A stretch of DNA of 64,000 bases from contig DGQE01000034.1 in NCBI GenBank assembly GCA_002389645.1, positions 1 to 64,000 on the forward strand. The letters run 5' to 3'. The notes beneath the pieces are model-generated. The model was given only the letters and a program-made list of their open reading frames with translations. It was not told the DNA's origin and did no database searches. A program made the translations under genes and the position numbers. Below, piece after piece: positions 52,120-61,239 of the stretch; position 1 is the first letter of the stretch; every line of letters starts with the position of its first letter. Origin of the DNA: Flavobacteriales bacterium UBA4422. Its GTDB lineage: Bacteria; Bacteroidota; Bacteroidia; Flavobacteriales_G; Salibacteraceae.

Positions 52120-54735
52120 ATGGAGTGGACTACGCGTAAAGTGCGATCAAGGTTTCAAGAGTATTTTAAAGAAAAAGGACATCACATTGTTACCTCAGCG
52201 CCTATAGTGATAAAGGATGATCCTACGCTTATGTTCACTAATGCGGGGATGAATCAGTTCAAAAGCAATTTTGTTGGAAATGAGGAAACCCATCATTCTC
52301 GCGTTGCCGATACTCAGAAGTGCCTGCGTGTGTCAGGAAAGCATAATGACCTTGAAGAGGTTGGTCGGGACCACTATCATCATACCATGTTTGAAATGCT
52401 GGGTAATTGGTCTTTCGGAGACTATTTTAAAAAGGAGGCCATTAATTATGCTTGGGAATTGTTGGTTGACGTTTATGGATTGGATAAAGACCGACTTTAT
52501 GTTTCGATTTTTTCAGGTGATAAGGAACTTGGTGTCGAGGTGGATGATGAAGCTGAACAACTATGGCTAAATCATGTACCTGCAGAAAGAATTTTAAAAT
52601 TTGGAAGAAAAGAGAATTTCTGGGAAATGGGTGAAACGGGTCCTTGTGGTCCGTGTTCTGAGATTCATGCTGATTTACGCTCAGATGCAGAGCGTAAAAA
52701 AGTGGATGGAAGAACGCTTGTAAACATGGATGATCCAGAGGTAATTGAAATTTGGAATCTAGTATTCATGCAATTCAATAGGCTAGAGAATGGGAAATTG
52801 GAGGCATTAAAGAATACCCATATTGACACGGGCATGGGTTTAGAGCGACTAGTTCGTGTTCTTCAAGGCGTTTCTTCAAATTATGATACAGATGTCTTCG
52901 CTTCTTTGATTCGAAGTATTGAGAAGGAATCAGGCCAACGATACAAGAGAAGTGCTGAGCTTTCAGATGTAGCTTTTCGAGTTATCGCAGATCATGTGAG
53001 AGCCGTTGGGTTTTGTATTGCAGATGGCCAGTTGCCCTCAAACACAGGTGCTGGATACGTGATACGCAGAGTACTAAGAAGGGCGATTAGATATGGATTC
53101 AGCCAGCTTAACATGAAGCAGCCTTTCATAAATAAGGTTGTAATGAAGTTGATTGAGGAAATGGGCGCTGACTTTCCAGAATTAAACAGAAACAAAGACC
53201 TGATTGTGAAGGTGGTTAAAGAAGAGGAAAGTTCTTTTTTATCAACTTTAGATAAAGGATTGGATAAATTGAATGCCATTTTTCAGAATGGAGGTGAAAA
53301 TATGATATCGGGTGAGATTGCATTTGAGTTGTATGATACGTATGGCTTTCCGATTGACCTGACCAATTTAATTGCCTCTGAAAATGAATGGACTGTAGAT
53401 ATGCAAGGTTTTTCGGTGGCTCTGGAAGCTCAGAAGAATCGTTCAAGAAGTGCTACAAAGACTTCATTTGGAGACTGGACAAGTATCGATGACGGTCCAA
53501 ATAGTTCCTTTCTTGGTTATGATCAATTGATATGTAAAACCAAAATCGCTAAGTATAGATCTGCCACAGTTAAAGGCAAAGAAGTTGTTCAACTTGTTTT
53601 AGTTGAAACTCCATTTTACGCTGAAAGTGGAGGTCAAGTAGGTGACTCGGGTAGATTGAATGTTGACGGTCAAGAAATACAAGTGTATGATACGAAAAAG
53701 GAGAATAATGAGATAATTCATTTTGTTTCTGAGATGGTCAATTCACCTCATTCTGAAGTATCTGCTTCAGTTAATGCTGCCAGAAGAACGGATATAAAGA
53801 AAAATCATTCAGCAACCCATTTATTGCACCATGCGCTTCGTTCAGTACTTGGCCAACATTTGGAACAAAAAGGGTCATTGGTTTCTCCTGATAAATTGAG
53901 ATTTGATTTTTCGCACTTTGAAAGAATATCTGATGAGCAAATTAAGCAGGTTGAGACTATAGTTCAGGAGCTAATCCAAGAGCAAATTGAACTTCAAGAA
54001 TGGCGTAAGATGCCAATTGAAGAGGCGAAACAAATGGGAGCGATGGCACTATTTGGTGAAAAGTATGGTGATGAGGTACGTGTCGTGAAGTTCGGAGAAT
54101 CCGTTGAGCTTTGCGGAGGTATTCATGTCGACTCTACTTCAGAAATTGGCGGGTTTAAAATCGTGTCTGAGAGCAGTGTCGCTAGTGGTATTCGAAGAGT
54201 GGAAGCTTTAACGGGAAAGGTTTACTCTGCATATGTTTCAGATGCTTTGGAGTTAATTGATAATATCAATGAAGAATTGGCTCATCCAAAAGACCTTTTA
54301 GCTGCAATTCAGAAACTTCAGAAAGATGTTCGCGTTTCCCAAAAACTCATCGAAAACTTCGAGCAACGAGAAAAGGGAAGGTTAAAAGAAAGCCTTGCTC
54401 AGTCTATAGGAAATAAAGGAGATAGAAAGGTACTAATTCAGCGAATTAGTGGTGTTGAAGGGAAATCTGCTAAGGATATGGTATATGGTTTAACTCTTGA
54501 TATGGATAATTTGATTGCAATAATAGGCGGTGAATATGAAGCCAAACCATACATTATTGTCGGGGTTAGTAAGGCTCTTTCTGAAAAAGAAGGAATTGAC
54601 GCGTCTAAAATAGTGCGTGAATTGGCTTCAGAAATTGATGGGGGTGGAGGTGGACAAAAGTTTTTAGCGATGGCCGGGGGTAAAAACAGCGAAGGGCTCC
54701 AAAGAGCCCTTGACCGTGCTAAAACATTAACTTAA
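52120..54735 (+). CDS. alaS: Alanyl-tRNA synthetase
   Basis: An 871-residue class II synthetase. Motif 1 and 2 lie in RFQEYFKEKGHHIVTSAPIV and DDPTLMFTNAGMNQFKSNFVG, with VADTQKCLRVSGKHNDLEEVG next; motif 3 is HIDTGMGLERLVRVLQG. The editing domain has HSATHLLHHALRSVLGQH and the zinc-binding FGESVELCGGIHVDSTSEIG; the C-terminal DHHA1-type domain ends GGGGGQKFLAMAGGKN. Domain order and length are normal. It abuts the next gene tail to tail with no gap. Confidence 0.98.
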   Translation: MEWTTRKVRSRFQEYFKEKGHHIVTSAPIVIKDDPTLMFTNAGMNQFKSNFVGNEETHHSRVADTQKCLRVSGKHNDLEEVGRDHYHHTMFEMLGNWSFGDYFKKEAINYAWELLVDVYGLDKDRLYVSIFSGDKELGVEVDDEAEQLWLNHVPAERILKFGRKENFWEMGETGPCGPCSEIHADLRSDAERKKVDGRTLVNMDDPEVIEIWNLVFMQFNRLENGKLEALKNTHIDTGMGLERLVRVLQGVSSNYDTDVFASLIRSIEKESGQRYKRSAELSDVAFRVIADHVRAVGFCIADGQLPSNTGAGYVIRRVLRRAIRYGFSQLNMKQPFINKVVMKLIEEMGADFPELNRNKDLIVKVVKEEESSFLSTLDKGLDKLNAIFQNGGENMISGEIAFELYDTYGFPIDLTNLIASENEWTVDMQGFSVALEAQKNRSRSATKTSFGDWTSIDDGPNSSFLGYDQLICKTKIAKYRSATVKGKEVVQLVLVETPFYAESGGQVGDSGRLNVDGQEIQVYDTKKENNEIIHFVSEMVNSPHSEVSASVNAARRTDIKKNHSATHLLHHALRSVLGQHLEQKGSLVSPDKLRFDFSHFERISDEQIKQVETIVQELIQEQIELQEWRKMPIEEAKQMGAMALFGEKYGDEVRVVKFGESVELCGGIHVDSTSEIGGFKIVSESSVASGIRRVEALTGKVYSAYVSDALELIDNINEELAHPKDLLAAIQKLQKDVRVSQKLIENFEQREKGRLKESLAQSIGNKGDRKVLIQRISGVEGKSAKDMVYGLTLDMDNLIAIIGGEYEAKPYIIVGVSKALSEKEGIDASKIVRELASEIDGGGGGQKFLAMAGGKNSEGLQRALDRAKTLT

Positions 54736-55248
54736 TCAGGCGAGTTGACCCTCTAGCTGATCACTCTTTTCTTTTTTACCATAAACAGGACCTTTGTATT
54801 TTTCAGAATAGGATAATCCTAAGTGAAGAACATAAAAACCGTTGAATATGATTACTAATGCGTAATCCAACAGTTTATGATGGCCAAAGCTTTGGCACAG
54901 CTCTATGTATACTTTCATCATGAAAAATCCCCATACTCCTGCAAAGGCTCCTGCTACGATATAAGACATCATGGTATTATCAATATATACCAAGCTTAAA
55001 ATTATGATGGGAGGTGGTATCATTACGAGTAGACTGTGTGATGCAGGACGTCCTACAATCTTTAAAAAAGAGATTACATTTTTGACGGGAATGACGCAAT
55101 CAATTCCAGGTAAGCCGCATTTGTCATAAAGTGACCATTGGGCAAGTATACCTACAAGGGCAAAACACGATAGAGGGATAAGAACACCTGGTCCGAAAGA
55201 TTCGAGGAAAGGGAAAGTTTCGATGAATGAGTTTAAAATTGATTCCAT
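54736..55248 (-). CDS. Small polytopic membrane protein (DUF5684-like)
   Basis: A 170-residue protein with about four hydrophobic helices (residues 22-40, 70-88, 92-112, 125-147). The cytoplasmic loop WSLYDKCGLPGIDCVIPVKN resembles the DUF5684 segment, which also occurs at the N-terminus of some Bacteroidota signal peptidase I proteins, but no catalytic Ser/Lys region is present. Its function is unknown. It sits tail to tail with alaS. The 175 bp upstream hold no other gene. Confidence 0.68.
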   Translation of the reverse strand: MESILNSFIETFPFLESFGPGVLIPLSCFALVGILAQWSLYDKCGLPGIDCVIPVKNVISFLKIVGRPASHSLLVMIPPPIIILSLVYIDNTMMSYIVAGAFAGVWGFFMMKVYIELCQSFGHHKLLDYALVIIFNGFYVLHLGLSYSEKYKGPVYGKKEKSDQLEGQLA

Positions 55249-55423
55249 AATACTTTAGCGTTAATGATTAGGCTAAAATAATAAAATTATTGTCCAAAAT
55301 ACCATTAGTCGTAAAAAATTAGCTTTTAGTCGAAAAATAGAGTGTATTGGGCGTAGTTGGTGTTCTCTAAACGCTATTGTTCGCCACACTTGAGGCCTTG
55401 ATAGTAACTTGCCTTGACTATGT

Positions 55424-56581
55424 TCAGGCGTATTTTTTTGTCAACTCCACCGTTATGGAGCCTTCTGCCATTATTGTTAGTCTCTCGATAGTATTTCTTA
55501 GTTGCCGGATATTTCCTGTCCAATCAAGTTCGCTCAAGTATTCAATGGCTTTGCCATCAATTTGGTGCAGTGATGCGCCAGATTCATTGGCAATTTGATC
55601 TAAAAAATGATGAATTAAAACTGGGATGTCATCTTTCCGGTCCTTCAATGAAGGAACTTCAATAATGATTACTGATAGTCGGTGAAATAAATCTTCGCGA
55701 AAATTCCCCTTACCAATCTCTTCTTTCAGATTCTTATTCGTAGCGGCAATAACTCTTGGTGTTACTTTAATCTCTTTGTCACCTCCAACTCGTGTTATGG
55801 TATTTTCTTGAAGGGCACGCAATACTTTTGCCTGCGCACTTAAAGACATATCTCCAATTTCGTCAAGAAAAAGTGTTCCTCCAGATGCCTGTTCAAACTT
55901 TCCTATACGTTGTTTTATAGCAGAGGTGAATGCGCCTTTTTCATGGCCGAAAAGCTCGCTCTCGATAAGTTCAGAAGGTATCGCTGCACAATTCACCTCT
56001 ATGAATGGACCTTTTTGGCAGTTGCTTTTTTTGTGAAGTTGACTAGCTACAAGTTCTTTTCCAACCCCATTTGGTCCTGTGATTAGAACACGCGCTTCTG
56101 TTGGAGCTACTTTCTCAATCATATGTCGCACATCTTCAATGGCAGAAGAGCTTCCTATTATGGGAGACTCCGTTTTAACGCCAGCTTTTTTCTTTAGGGC
56201 TTTGGTCTCCTTAATTAGATCTTTTCGATCTATTGCATTTCGAATTGAAACGAGTAAACGATTGAGGTCTGGTGGTTTAGAGATGTAGTCATACGCTCCT
56301 TTCTTTAGCGACTCTACAGCGGTATCGATGTTCCCATGACCACTAATCATGATCACTGGTACATCAGGATTTATGCCCTGAATTTTTTCTAAAACCTCTA
56401 TCCCATCCATTCCTGGCATTTTTATGTCGCAAAGAACGATATCGTAGGAGTTTTTTTGAAACTTCTCAATGCCAATACGGCCATCTTCGGCTTCTTCAAC
56501 CGCGATTTTTTCATATTCCAAGATGTCTCGAAGGGTAGAACGAATTGGACGTTCGTCATCGATAATTAAAACTTTGGCCAT
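55424..56581 (-). CDS. NtrC-type response regulator lacking a DNA-binding domain
   Basis: A 385-residue protein: receiver domain 1-120 with phospho-acceptor Asp52 in LCDIKMPGMDG, and AAA+ domain about 140-375 with Walker A GPNGVGKE (169-176), Walker B GGTLFLDEIGDM and FREDLFHRLSV. The sigma-54 contact loop is GAFTSA (216-221) instead of GAFTGA. The protein stops at VELTKKYA just after the AAA+ lid; the Fis helix-turn-helix normal for the family is missing, and the next 170 bp encode none in any frame I read. It lies 4 bp after the ABC permease gene and is last in that run. A partner histidine kinase is not in the window. Confidence 0.88.
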   Translation of the reverse strand: MAKVLIIDDERPIRSTLRDILEYEKIAVEEAEDGRIGIEKFQKNSYDIVLCDIKMPGMDGIEVLEKIQGINPDVPVIMISGHGNIDTAVESLKKGAYDYISKPPDLNRLLVSIRNAIDRKDLIKETKALKKKAGVKTESPIIGSSSAIEDVRHMIEKVAPTEARVLITGPNGVGKELVASQLHKKSNCQKGPFIEVNCAAIPSELIESELFGHEKGAFTSAIKQRIGKFEQASGGTLFLDEIGDMSLSAQAKVLRALQENTITRVGGDKEIKVTPRVIAATNKNLKEEIGKGNFREDLFHRLSVIIIEVPSLKDRKDDIPVLIHHFLDQIANESGASLHQIDGKAIEYLSELDWTGNIRQLRNTIERLTIMAEGSITVELTKKYA

Positions 56582-56585
56582 AGCA

Positions 56586-57923
56586 TTAATAGTTTATCCA
56601 TTTAAGAATCTCTCGAAGCGTAGGTTTTTTCCCGTACATCAAGATTCCAACGCGGTAAATTTTGCCCGACATCCATACAGCACCAAGAAAAGATCCGATA
56701 AGCAGCGCCATTGATAAATAGACTTGCCACATATCAGCACTTTCAATTCCAACAGCAACTCTAATCATCATAATAACCGGTGATGTTAATGGGATGATGC
56801 TGAGCCACACCGCCATATCACTTGAAGGGTTTTCGAAAACACTAAAAGACAATATGTATGCTAGAAGTAGAGGAAAGGTAATTGGAAAGATGAATTGTTG
56901 GGTATCGGTATCATTGTCAACGGCTGAGCCAACAGCTGCCATAAGAGCACTGTACAATAAATAACCACCTAGGAAGTAAAACAAGAAAACGGCTATCATC
57001 ACAGGGAAATTGACCCTGCGAATTTTATTGAAGAGGTTGTCTTTTTGGCTGAGCTGGGTGAGGTTTAAAGCTTGTTCTTGATCAACTTGTTGTTGAACCA
57101 ATTCTGTCATTGGAGTTTTTACTTGTGAAGCATCATATTTATTAGCAAGAATAGCAAATTGTCCACCAACCGCTAAAACTATTGTCAATAAGATCCATAA
57201 AGCAAATTGTGTAAGACCAACTGCGCCAACTCCGATGATTTTACCCATCATTAACTGAAAAGGTTTAACGGAGCTGATCATTACTTCTATGATACGATTT
57301 GTTTTTTCCTCTATTACTCCGCGCATTACTTGAACGCTGTACATGAAAATGAAAAAGTAAATAAGGATACCAAAAACCAGTCCGACTATTGCGGGAAGTA
57401 TGTTCGTCTCTTCAGCTTCAGCACCAGCTCCTTTGAATTGAAATGTCAGCAGGTCAAAAGGCGCTTTAAGTCTTCTATAATCTACTTCTGATATATTGAA
57501 CTCCTTCAATTTACTCAATTCTAGATATTGCTGAATATTCTGTTCAATTTGCCTTTGAACTTTAATCGAAGGTTGTTTTTTGAAAATTAGTTGACCTGAT
57601 TTGCTTTGAAGAATGTTCTTAGGTAAGTAAAGTAGAGCAGTGTAGTCTGAAACCTCTAATAGCGCTTCACCTTGGGTTAACGAAACATCCATAATGTTAT
57701 ACGTCAACTTCGAAGAACCATCTAGATTTTCGAAAAATGGGTAGTTGTCATCTACAACCAATACCTTTTGATCTTCACTCTCCTCCAAACTGGTCCATAG
57801 TGCAAATGTTAATACACCAGCCATAATCAACGGCCCTAAAAGACTCATTAAGATGAATGACTTTTTTCTCACTCTAGTGAGGTACTCTCTTCTGATTATT
57901 AGCCCAATTTTATTTGTACCCAT
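56586..57923 (-). CDS. ABC-2 type transporter permease (NatB-like)
   Basis: A 445-residue membrane protein with one N-terminal helix (about residues 22-43), a large periplasmic domain (45-170), then five to six helices in the C-terminal half (AIVGLVFGILIYFFIFMYSVQVM, GVGAVGLTQFALWILLTIVLAVG, MIAVFLFYFLGGYLLYSALMA, and others). VMRGVIEEKTNRIIEVMISSVKP is the hallmark of the NatB/YhaP family of Na+ or drug efflux permeases. It pairs with the ATPase gene 2 bp upstream. Confidence 0.9.
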   Translation of the reverse strand: MGTNKIGLIIRREYLTRVRKKSFILMSLLGPLIMAGVLTFALWTSLEESEDQKVLVVDDNYPFFENLDGSSKLTYNIMDVSLTQGEALLEVSDYTALLYLPKNILQSKSGQLIFKKQPSIKVQRQIEQNIQQYLELSKLKEFNISEVDYRRLKAPFDLLTFQFKGAGAEAEETNILPAIVGLVFGILIYFFIFMYSVQVMRGVIEEKTNRIIEVMISSVKPFQLMMGKIIGVGAVGLTQFALWILLTIVLAVGGQFAILANKYDASQVKTPMTELVQQQVDQEQALNLTQLSQKDNLFNKIRRVNFPVMIAVFLFYFLGGYLLYSALMAAVGSAVDNDTDTQQFIFPITFPLLLAYILSFSVFENPSSDMAVWLSIIPLTSPVIMMIRVAVGIESADMWQVYLSMALLIGSFLGAVWMSGKIYRVGILMYGKKPTLREILKWINY

Positions 57924-57925
57924 AC

Positions 57926-58864
57926 TTAAACCGATTCACTTTGAGGACGTCCGATTAAGTCTATAAAAATGTCATTCATTGACGGAAGCTTTTCTTGAAA
58001 TGAAATCAATTCAACATGTTGAATTAATGAACTCAATAACTCTTTTGAGCCTACACCTTGGTGTGCTAAAACAGTTGCATTCGTATGATCTGAAGTTTCG
58101 AAAATTTCGTCAATTTCAAATTGAAATCCTAAGGCATTCGCAAATGCCACCTTACTTCCTTTGAATTGAATTTGAAATAAGCTTTTGCTAAAAGATTTCC
58201 TGATCTCACTTACAGAACCACTTAGAATGTTTTCGCCTCTGTTTATCAAGGTTATATTTTGACAAAGCTCCTCTACACTTGCCATATTGTGCGTTGAAAA
58301 TACTATTGTAGTGCCAGCATCCTTTAGATCAAGGATGTGATTTTTGATTGTTTCAGTATTAACTGGATCAAATCCACTGAATGGTTCATCCAAGATTAAA
58401 AGCTTCGGATTGTGAGCAACAGTGATAGCAAACTGCAACTTCTGTTGCATTCCTTTTGAAAGCTCTTCAACTTTTTTATTCCACCATGATTCCATTTCCA
58501 ATTTCTCGAACCAAGGTTTTAATTTGGCAAGAGCATCTTTCTTATCTAAGCCCTTAATTTGACATAGGTATAAAGCCTGTTCGCCAACCTTCATTTTACG
58601 GTACAGACCGCGTTCCTCAGGAAGGTATCCGAATTCTGAACTTTTAAAAGATTTTAGAGGATGGCCTTTGTAAAGAATCTCACCAAGATCTGGCGCTGTG
58701 ATTTGAGTTAATGTGCGAATCAGAGTTGTTTTACCAGCACCATTGGGGCCTAGTAAGCCGAAAATTTGCCCTTCAGGAATCGCAATACTAACCTCGTTTA
58801 AAACTTTGAAATTGCCGTAGTACTTATTGATGTTTTTTCCTTCAAGAATATAGTTCATCGACAT
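57926..58864 (-). CDS. ABC transporter ATP-binding protein (NatA-like, DUF4162 tail)
   Basis: A 312-residue ATPase: Walker A GLLGPNGAGKTTLIRTL, Q-loop LPEERGLYRKMKVGEQALYL, signature ELSKGMQQKLQF, Walker B LLILDEPFSGFDPV and H-loop VFSTHNM. The Q-loop form (EERGLY) and the 80-residue C-terminal DUF4162 domain are typical of partners of NatB-like permeases. It is directly upstream of the permease gene and they form one exporter; substrate unknown. Confidence 0.93.
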   Translation of the reverse strand: MSMNYILEGKNINKYYGNFKVLNEVSIAIPEGQIFGLLGPNGAGKTTLIRTLTQITAPDLGEILYKGHPLKSFKSSEFGYLPEERGLYRKMKVGEQALYLCQIKGLDKKDALAKLKPWFEKLEMESWWNKKVEELSKGMQQKLQFAITVAHNPKLLILDEPFSGFDPVNTETIKNHILDLKDAGTTIVFSTHNMASVEELCQNITLINRGENILSGSVSEIRKSFSKSLFQIQFKGSKVAFANALGFQFEIDEIFETSDHTNATVLAHQGVGSKELLSSLIQHVELISFQEKLPSMNDIFIDLIGRPQSESV

Positions 58865-58897
58865 CAGTCTTTAAGCGAGCAATTTAACACATAGAGA

Positions 58898-60016
58898 TCA
58901 ATGAGCGAAAAACTCTTTCATCTTAGAAAAGAAGCCTTTTTCATCAGAACTTGGATTGGGAGCAAAATTCTCTGATTTCCTCATTTTTTCAAGAATATCC
59001 TTTTCCTCATCGTTCAGTTTTTGGGGTGTCCAAACATTGATATGTACCAATAAGTCACCATTGTTGTATGAGTTAACAGAAGGAAGTCCTTTACCTTTTA
59101 AACGCAATATTTTTCCTGAGTGGGTGCCTGGAGCGATTTTGATTTTGGCTTTTCCGCTTATAGTGGGTACTTCATAGCTTTCTCCGAGTACGGCATCTGC
59201 GAAATTCAAATACAAATCAAAATGCAGGTTAGATCCATCTCTTGTTAATACTTCATGAGGAATTTCTTCTATCAGAACGATTAGGTCTCCTGCCGGACCA
59301 TTCATAGGCCCATCATTTCCTTTGCCTCTAACACTGAGTTGCATGCCTTCCTCAACTCCAGCTGGAATTTCAATTGGTATAACAACTTCTTTTCTTTCTA
59401 AACCATCAGGCATAACACCTGGCTTAGAGGTCTTAACTTGTTTGCCCGTTCCTTGACAAGTGGGGCATGCGCTAGCAGTCTGCATTTGTCCTAAGAACGT
59501 TTGAGTAACTCTCATAACGCGTCCCGACCCACCACAAGTGCTGCAGTTTGAATACTCTACACCTTCTGCATGAACAAGTTTATTTACTTTGATTTTCTTC
59601 TCCGTACCATTGGCGATTTCCTCTAAAGTAAGTTTAACTCGTACTCTAAGGTTTGAGCCCCGCCTCATTCTGGCTTGCCCGCCACCTTGACTTTGTCCAC
59701 CACCAAAACCAAACGCCCCACCAAAAATATCTCCGAAATTTTCGAAAATATCCTCCATGTTCATTCCTTGACCACTAAATCCGCCTTGGCCACCCATGCC
59801 CGCATGACCGAAACGATCATATTTAGCTCGCTTATCGTCATGACTTAATACTTCATAAGCTTCAGCCGCTTCCTTGAAGTTTTCTTCAGCTGCGCTGTCA
59901 CCTGGGTTTTTGTCTGGATGATATTTAATAGCAAGTTTCCTGTAAGCCTTCTTAATTTCATCTTTTGAAGCGCTTTTAGAAACTCCTAGTATCTCGTAAT
60001 AATCTCTTTTAGCCAT
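58898..60016 (-). CDS. dnaJ: Chaperone DnaJ with a single zinc site
   Basis: A 372-residue Hsp40. The J domain has HPD at 33-35, followed by the Gly/Phe-rich linker (75-115). In the zinc-finger region only two CxxCxGxG motifs remain (CSTCGGSG from 158, CPTCQGTG from 184) in place of four. By position they are motifs 2 and 3, which together build the second zinc site; motifs 1 and 4, which build the first, are replaced by HAEGVEYSN and TSKPGVMPDG. The C-terminal substrate domains and the tail are normal. It lies 7 bp after grpE. No dnaK in the window. Confidence 0.94.
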   Translation of the reverse strand: MAKRDYYEILGVSKSASKDEIKKAYRKLAIKYHPDKNPGDSAAEENFKEAAEAYEVLSHDDKRAKYDRFGHAGMGGQGGFSGQGMNMEDIFENFGDIFGGAFGFGGGQSQGGGQARMRRGSNLRVRVKLTLEEIANGTEKKIKVNKLVHAEGVEYSNCSTCGGSGRVMRVTQTFLGQMQTASACPTCQGTGKQVKTSKPGVMPDGLERKEVVIPIEIPAGVEEGMQLSVRGKGNDGPMNGPAGDLIVLIEEIPHEVLTRDGSNLHFDLYLNFADAVLGESYEVPTISGKAKIKIAPGTHSGKILRLKGKGLPSVNSYNNGDLLVHINVWTPQKLNDEEKDILEKMRKSENFAPNPSSDEKGFFSKMKEFFAH

Positions 60017-60023
60017 AAATCTC

Positions 60024-60581
60024 TTAGTTTCCTACCACCACTTTTGGATGACGAATTATCTTATCATTCAGTTCGTATCCTTTCTCTACAACATCAATTA
60101 TCTTCCCCTTCTTTTTCTTGTCTTCGACAGGGACCTGCGCAATTGCCTCGTGCTTATCAGCGTCAAATGTCTGTCCCATTGAATCAAATGATTTCAAACC
60201 TTTACTCTCAAGTATCTTGGTGAGTTTGTTATGCAATAGGGTGAAACCTTCTTTCACAGCTGTCAAATCTTCCGCAGTTTGGTTGGATTGAATAGCTCTG
60301 TCAAAATCATCTAGAATAGTAAGCATCTCTTTCATGATGTCAGCACTTGCGGTGCCTATTAACTCAATGCGCTCTTTAGCCGTTCGTCTTCTGAAATTTT
60401 CAAATTCAGCATAAAGTCTGAGATGCTTGTTTTTTTCTTCTAAAATATCGTTTTCGAGTTTTACAATGGGGTCTAGTGGTTCTGCTTCTCCGAATTCCTT
60501 TTCGGCTTTTTCGTCAACAGTCTCTTCAGCATTTACAAGCTCTTCTTGATTTTCTTGTAATTCTTCTTCTTTTTCGCTCAT
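60024..60581 (-). CDS. grpE: Nucleotide exchange factor GrpE
   Basis: A 185-residue protein that releases ADP from DnaK. The N-terminus is acidic, followed by a long coiled coil (NDILEEKNKHLRLYAEFENFRRRTAKER) and the beta-wing domain (FDADKHEAIAQVPVEDKKKKGKIIDVVEKGYELNDKIIRHPKVVVG). Length is normal. It lies 7 bp before dnaJ in the usual pair; the 105-bp gap upstream probably holds their promoter. Confidence 0.95.
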   Translation of the reverse strand: MSEKEEELQENQEELVNAEETVDEKAEKEFGEAEPLDPIVKLENDILEEKNKHLRLYAEFENFRRRTAKERIELIGTASADIMKEMLTILDDFDRAIQSNQTAEDLTAVKEGFTLLHNKLTKILESKGLKSFDSMGQTFDADKHEAIAQVPVEDKKKKGKIIDVVEKGYELNDKIIRHPKVVVGN

Positions 60582-60686
60582 TTCATTTCAATTTGTGGGC
60601 GCTAGTGGCACTGCAAATCTTCTGCCATAGCATTTGTTGAGACATTATGTCAGCAAAAAATTGGTTTTAATTTAAGAGAGTGTCAG

Positions 60687-61229
60687 CTACAAACTTTTAA
60701 TAAGCTTGTCAAGCTGAAGGTCGATTTGGTTACCACGCAAATTTTTGGCGATTACTATGCCATTGGCATCAATTAAAAAGCTGCTAGGTATTGAGCCGAC
60801 TCCATAGAGTTGAGCTGCTTCGCTTCTCCATTTCTTCAAATCGCTGACATGATATTTCCAAATCATTCCGTCTTGCTTAATCGCTTTCGCCCAAGCGCCT
60901 TGGTTATTATCTAGAGAGACGCTAAATACCTCAAAACCTTTGGCATCTTTAAACTTTGCCTTATTATACTTTTTGTAAGCTCTAACAACGTTTGGGTTTT
61001 CCCTTCTGCAGGGCCCACACCACGATGCCCAAAAATCGATCAAGACTATTTGACCTTTTAACGAAGAAAGCTTCATTATTTTTCCTTCAGGTCCAGGTTG
61101 TTCAATTTCTGGTGCTTTATCACCGATTTTTATACCTCTTGATTGTTTGGTGTCGAGGGTTGGAGAGATTGAATTTAAATCAGATGAAAAAGTTAATAGG
61201 GTAATCAGAGTGAGTATAATAATTCGCAT
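60687..61229 (-). CDS. TlpA-like thiol:disulfide oxidoreductase
   Basis: A 180-residue exported thioredoxin-fold protein. The start at 61229 (MRIIILTLITLLTFSSDLN) begins the signal sequence; an upstream frame would overlap murA. The active site is FWASWCGPCRRENPN (CGPC), preceded by GDKAPEIEQPGPEGKIMKLSSLKGQ and followed by FSVSLDNNQGAW and the cis-Pro VGSIPSSFLID. It would act on thiols in the periplasm. It lies 10 bp after murA. Confidence 0.92.
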   Translation of the reverse strand: MRIIILTLITLLTFSSDLNSISPTLDTKQSRGIKIGDKAPEIEQPGPEGKIMKLSSLKGQIVLIDFWASWCGPCRRENPNVVRAYKKYNKAKFKDAKGFEVFSVSLDNNQGAWAKAIKQDGMIWKYHVSDLKKWRSEAAQLYGVGSIPSSFLIDANGIVIAKNLRGNQIDLQLDKLIKSL

Positions 61230-61239
61230 GCCGATGCTT

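Noticed and set aside
55249..55423. Frameshifted helix-turn-helix after the NtrC-like gene
   Set aside because: All three minus-strand frames in this gap contain stops and show no Fis-type motif.
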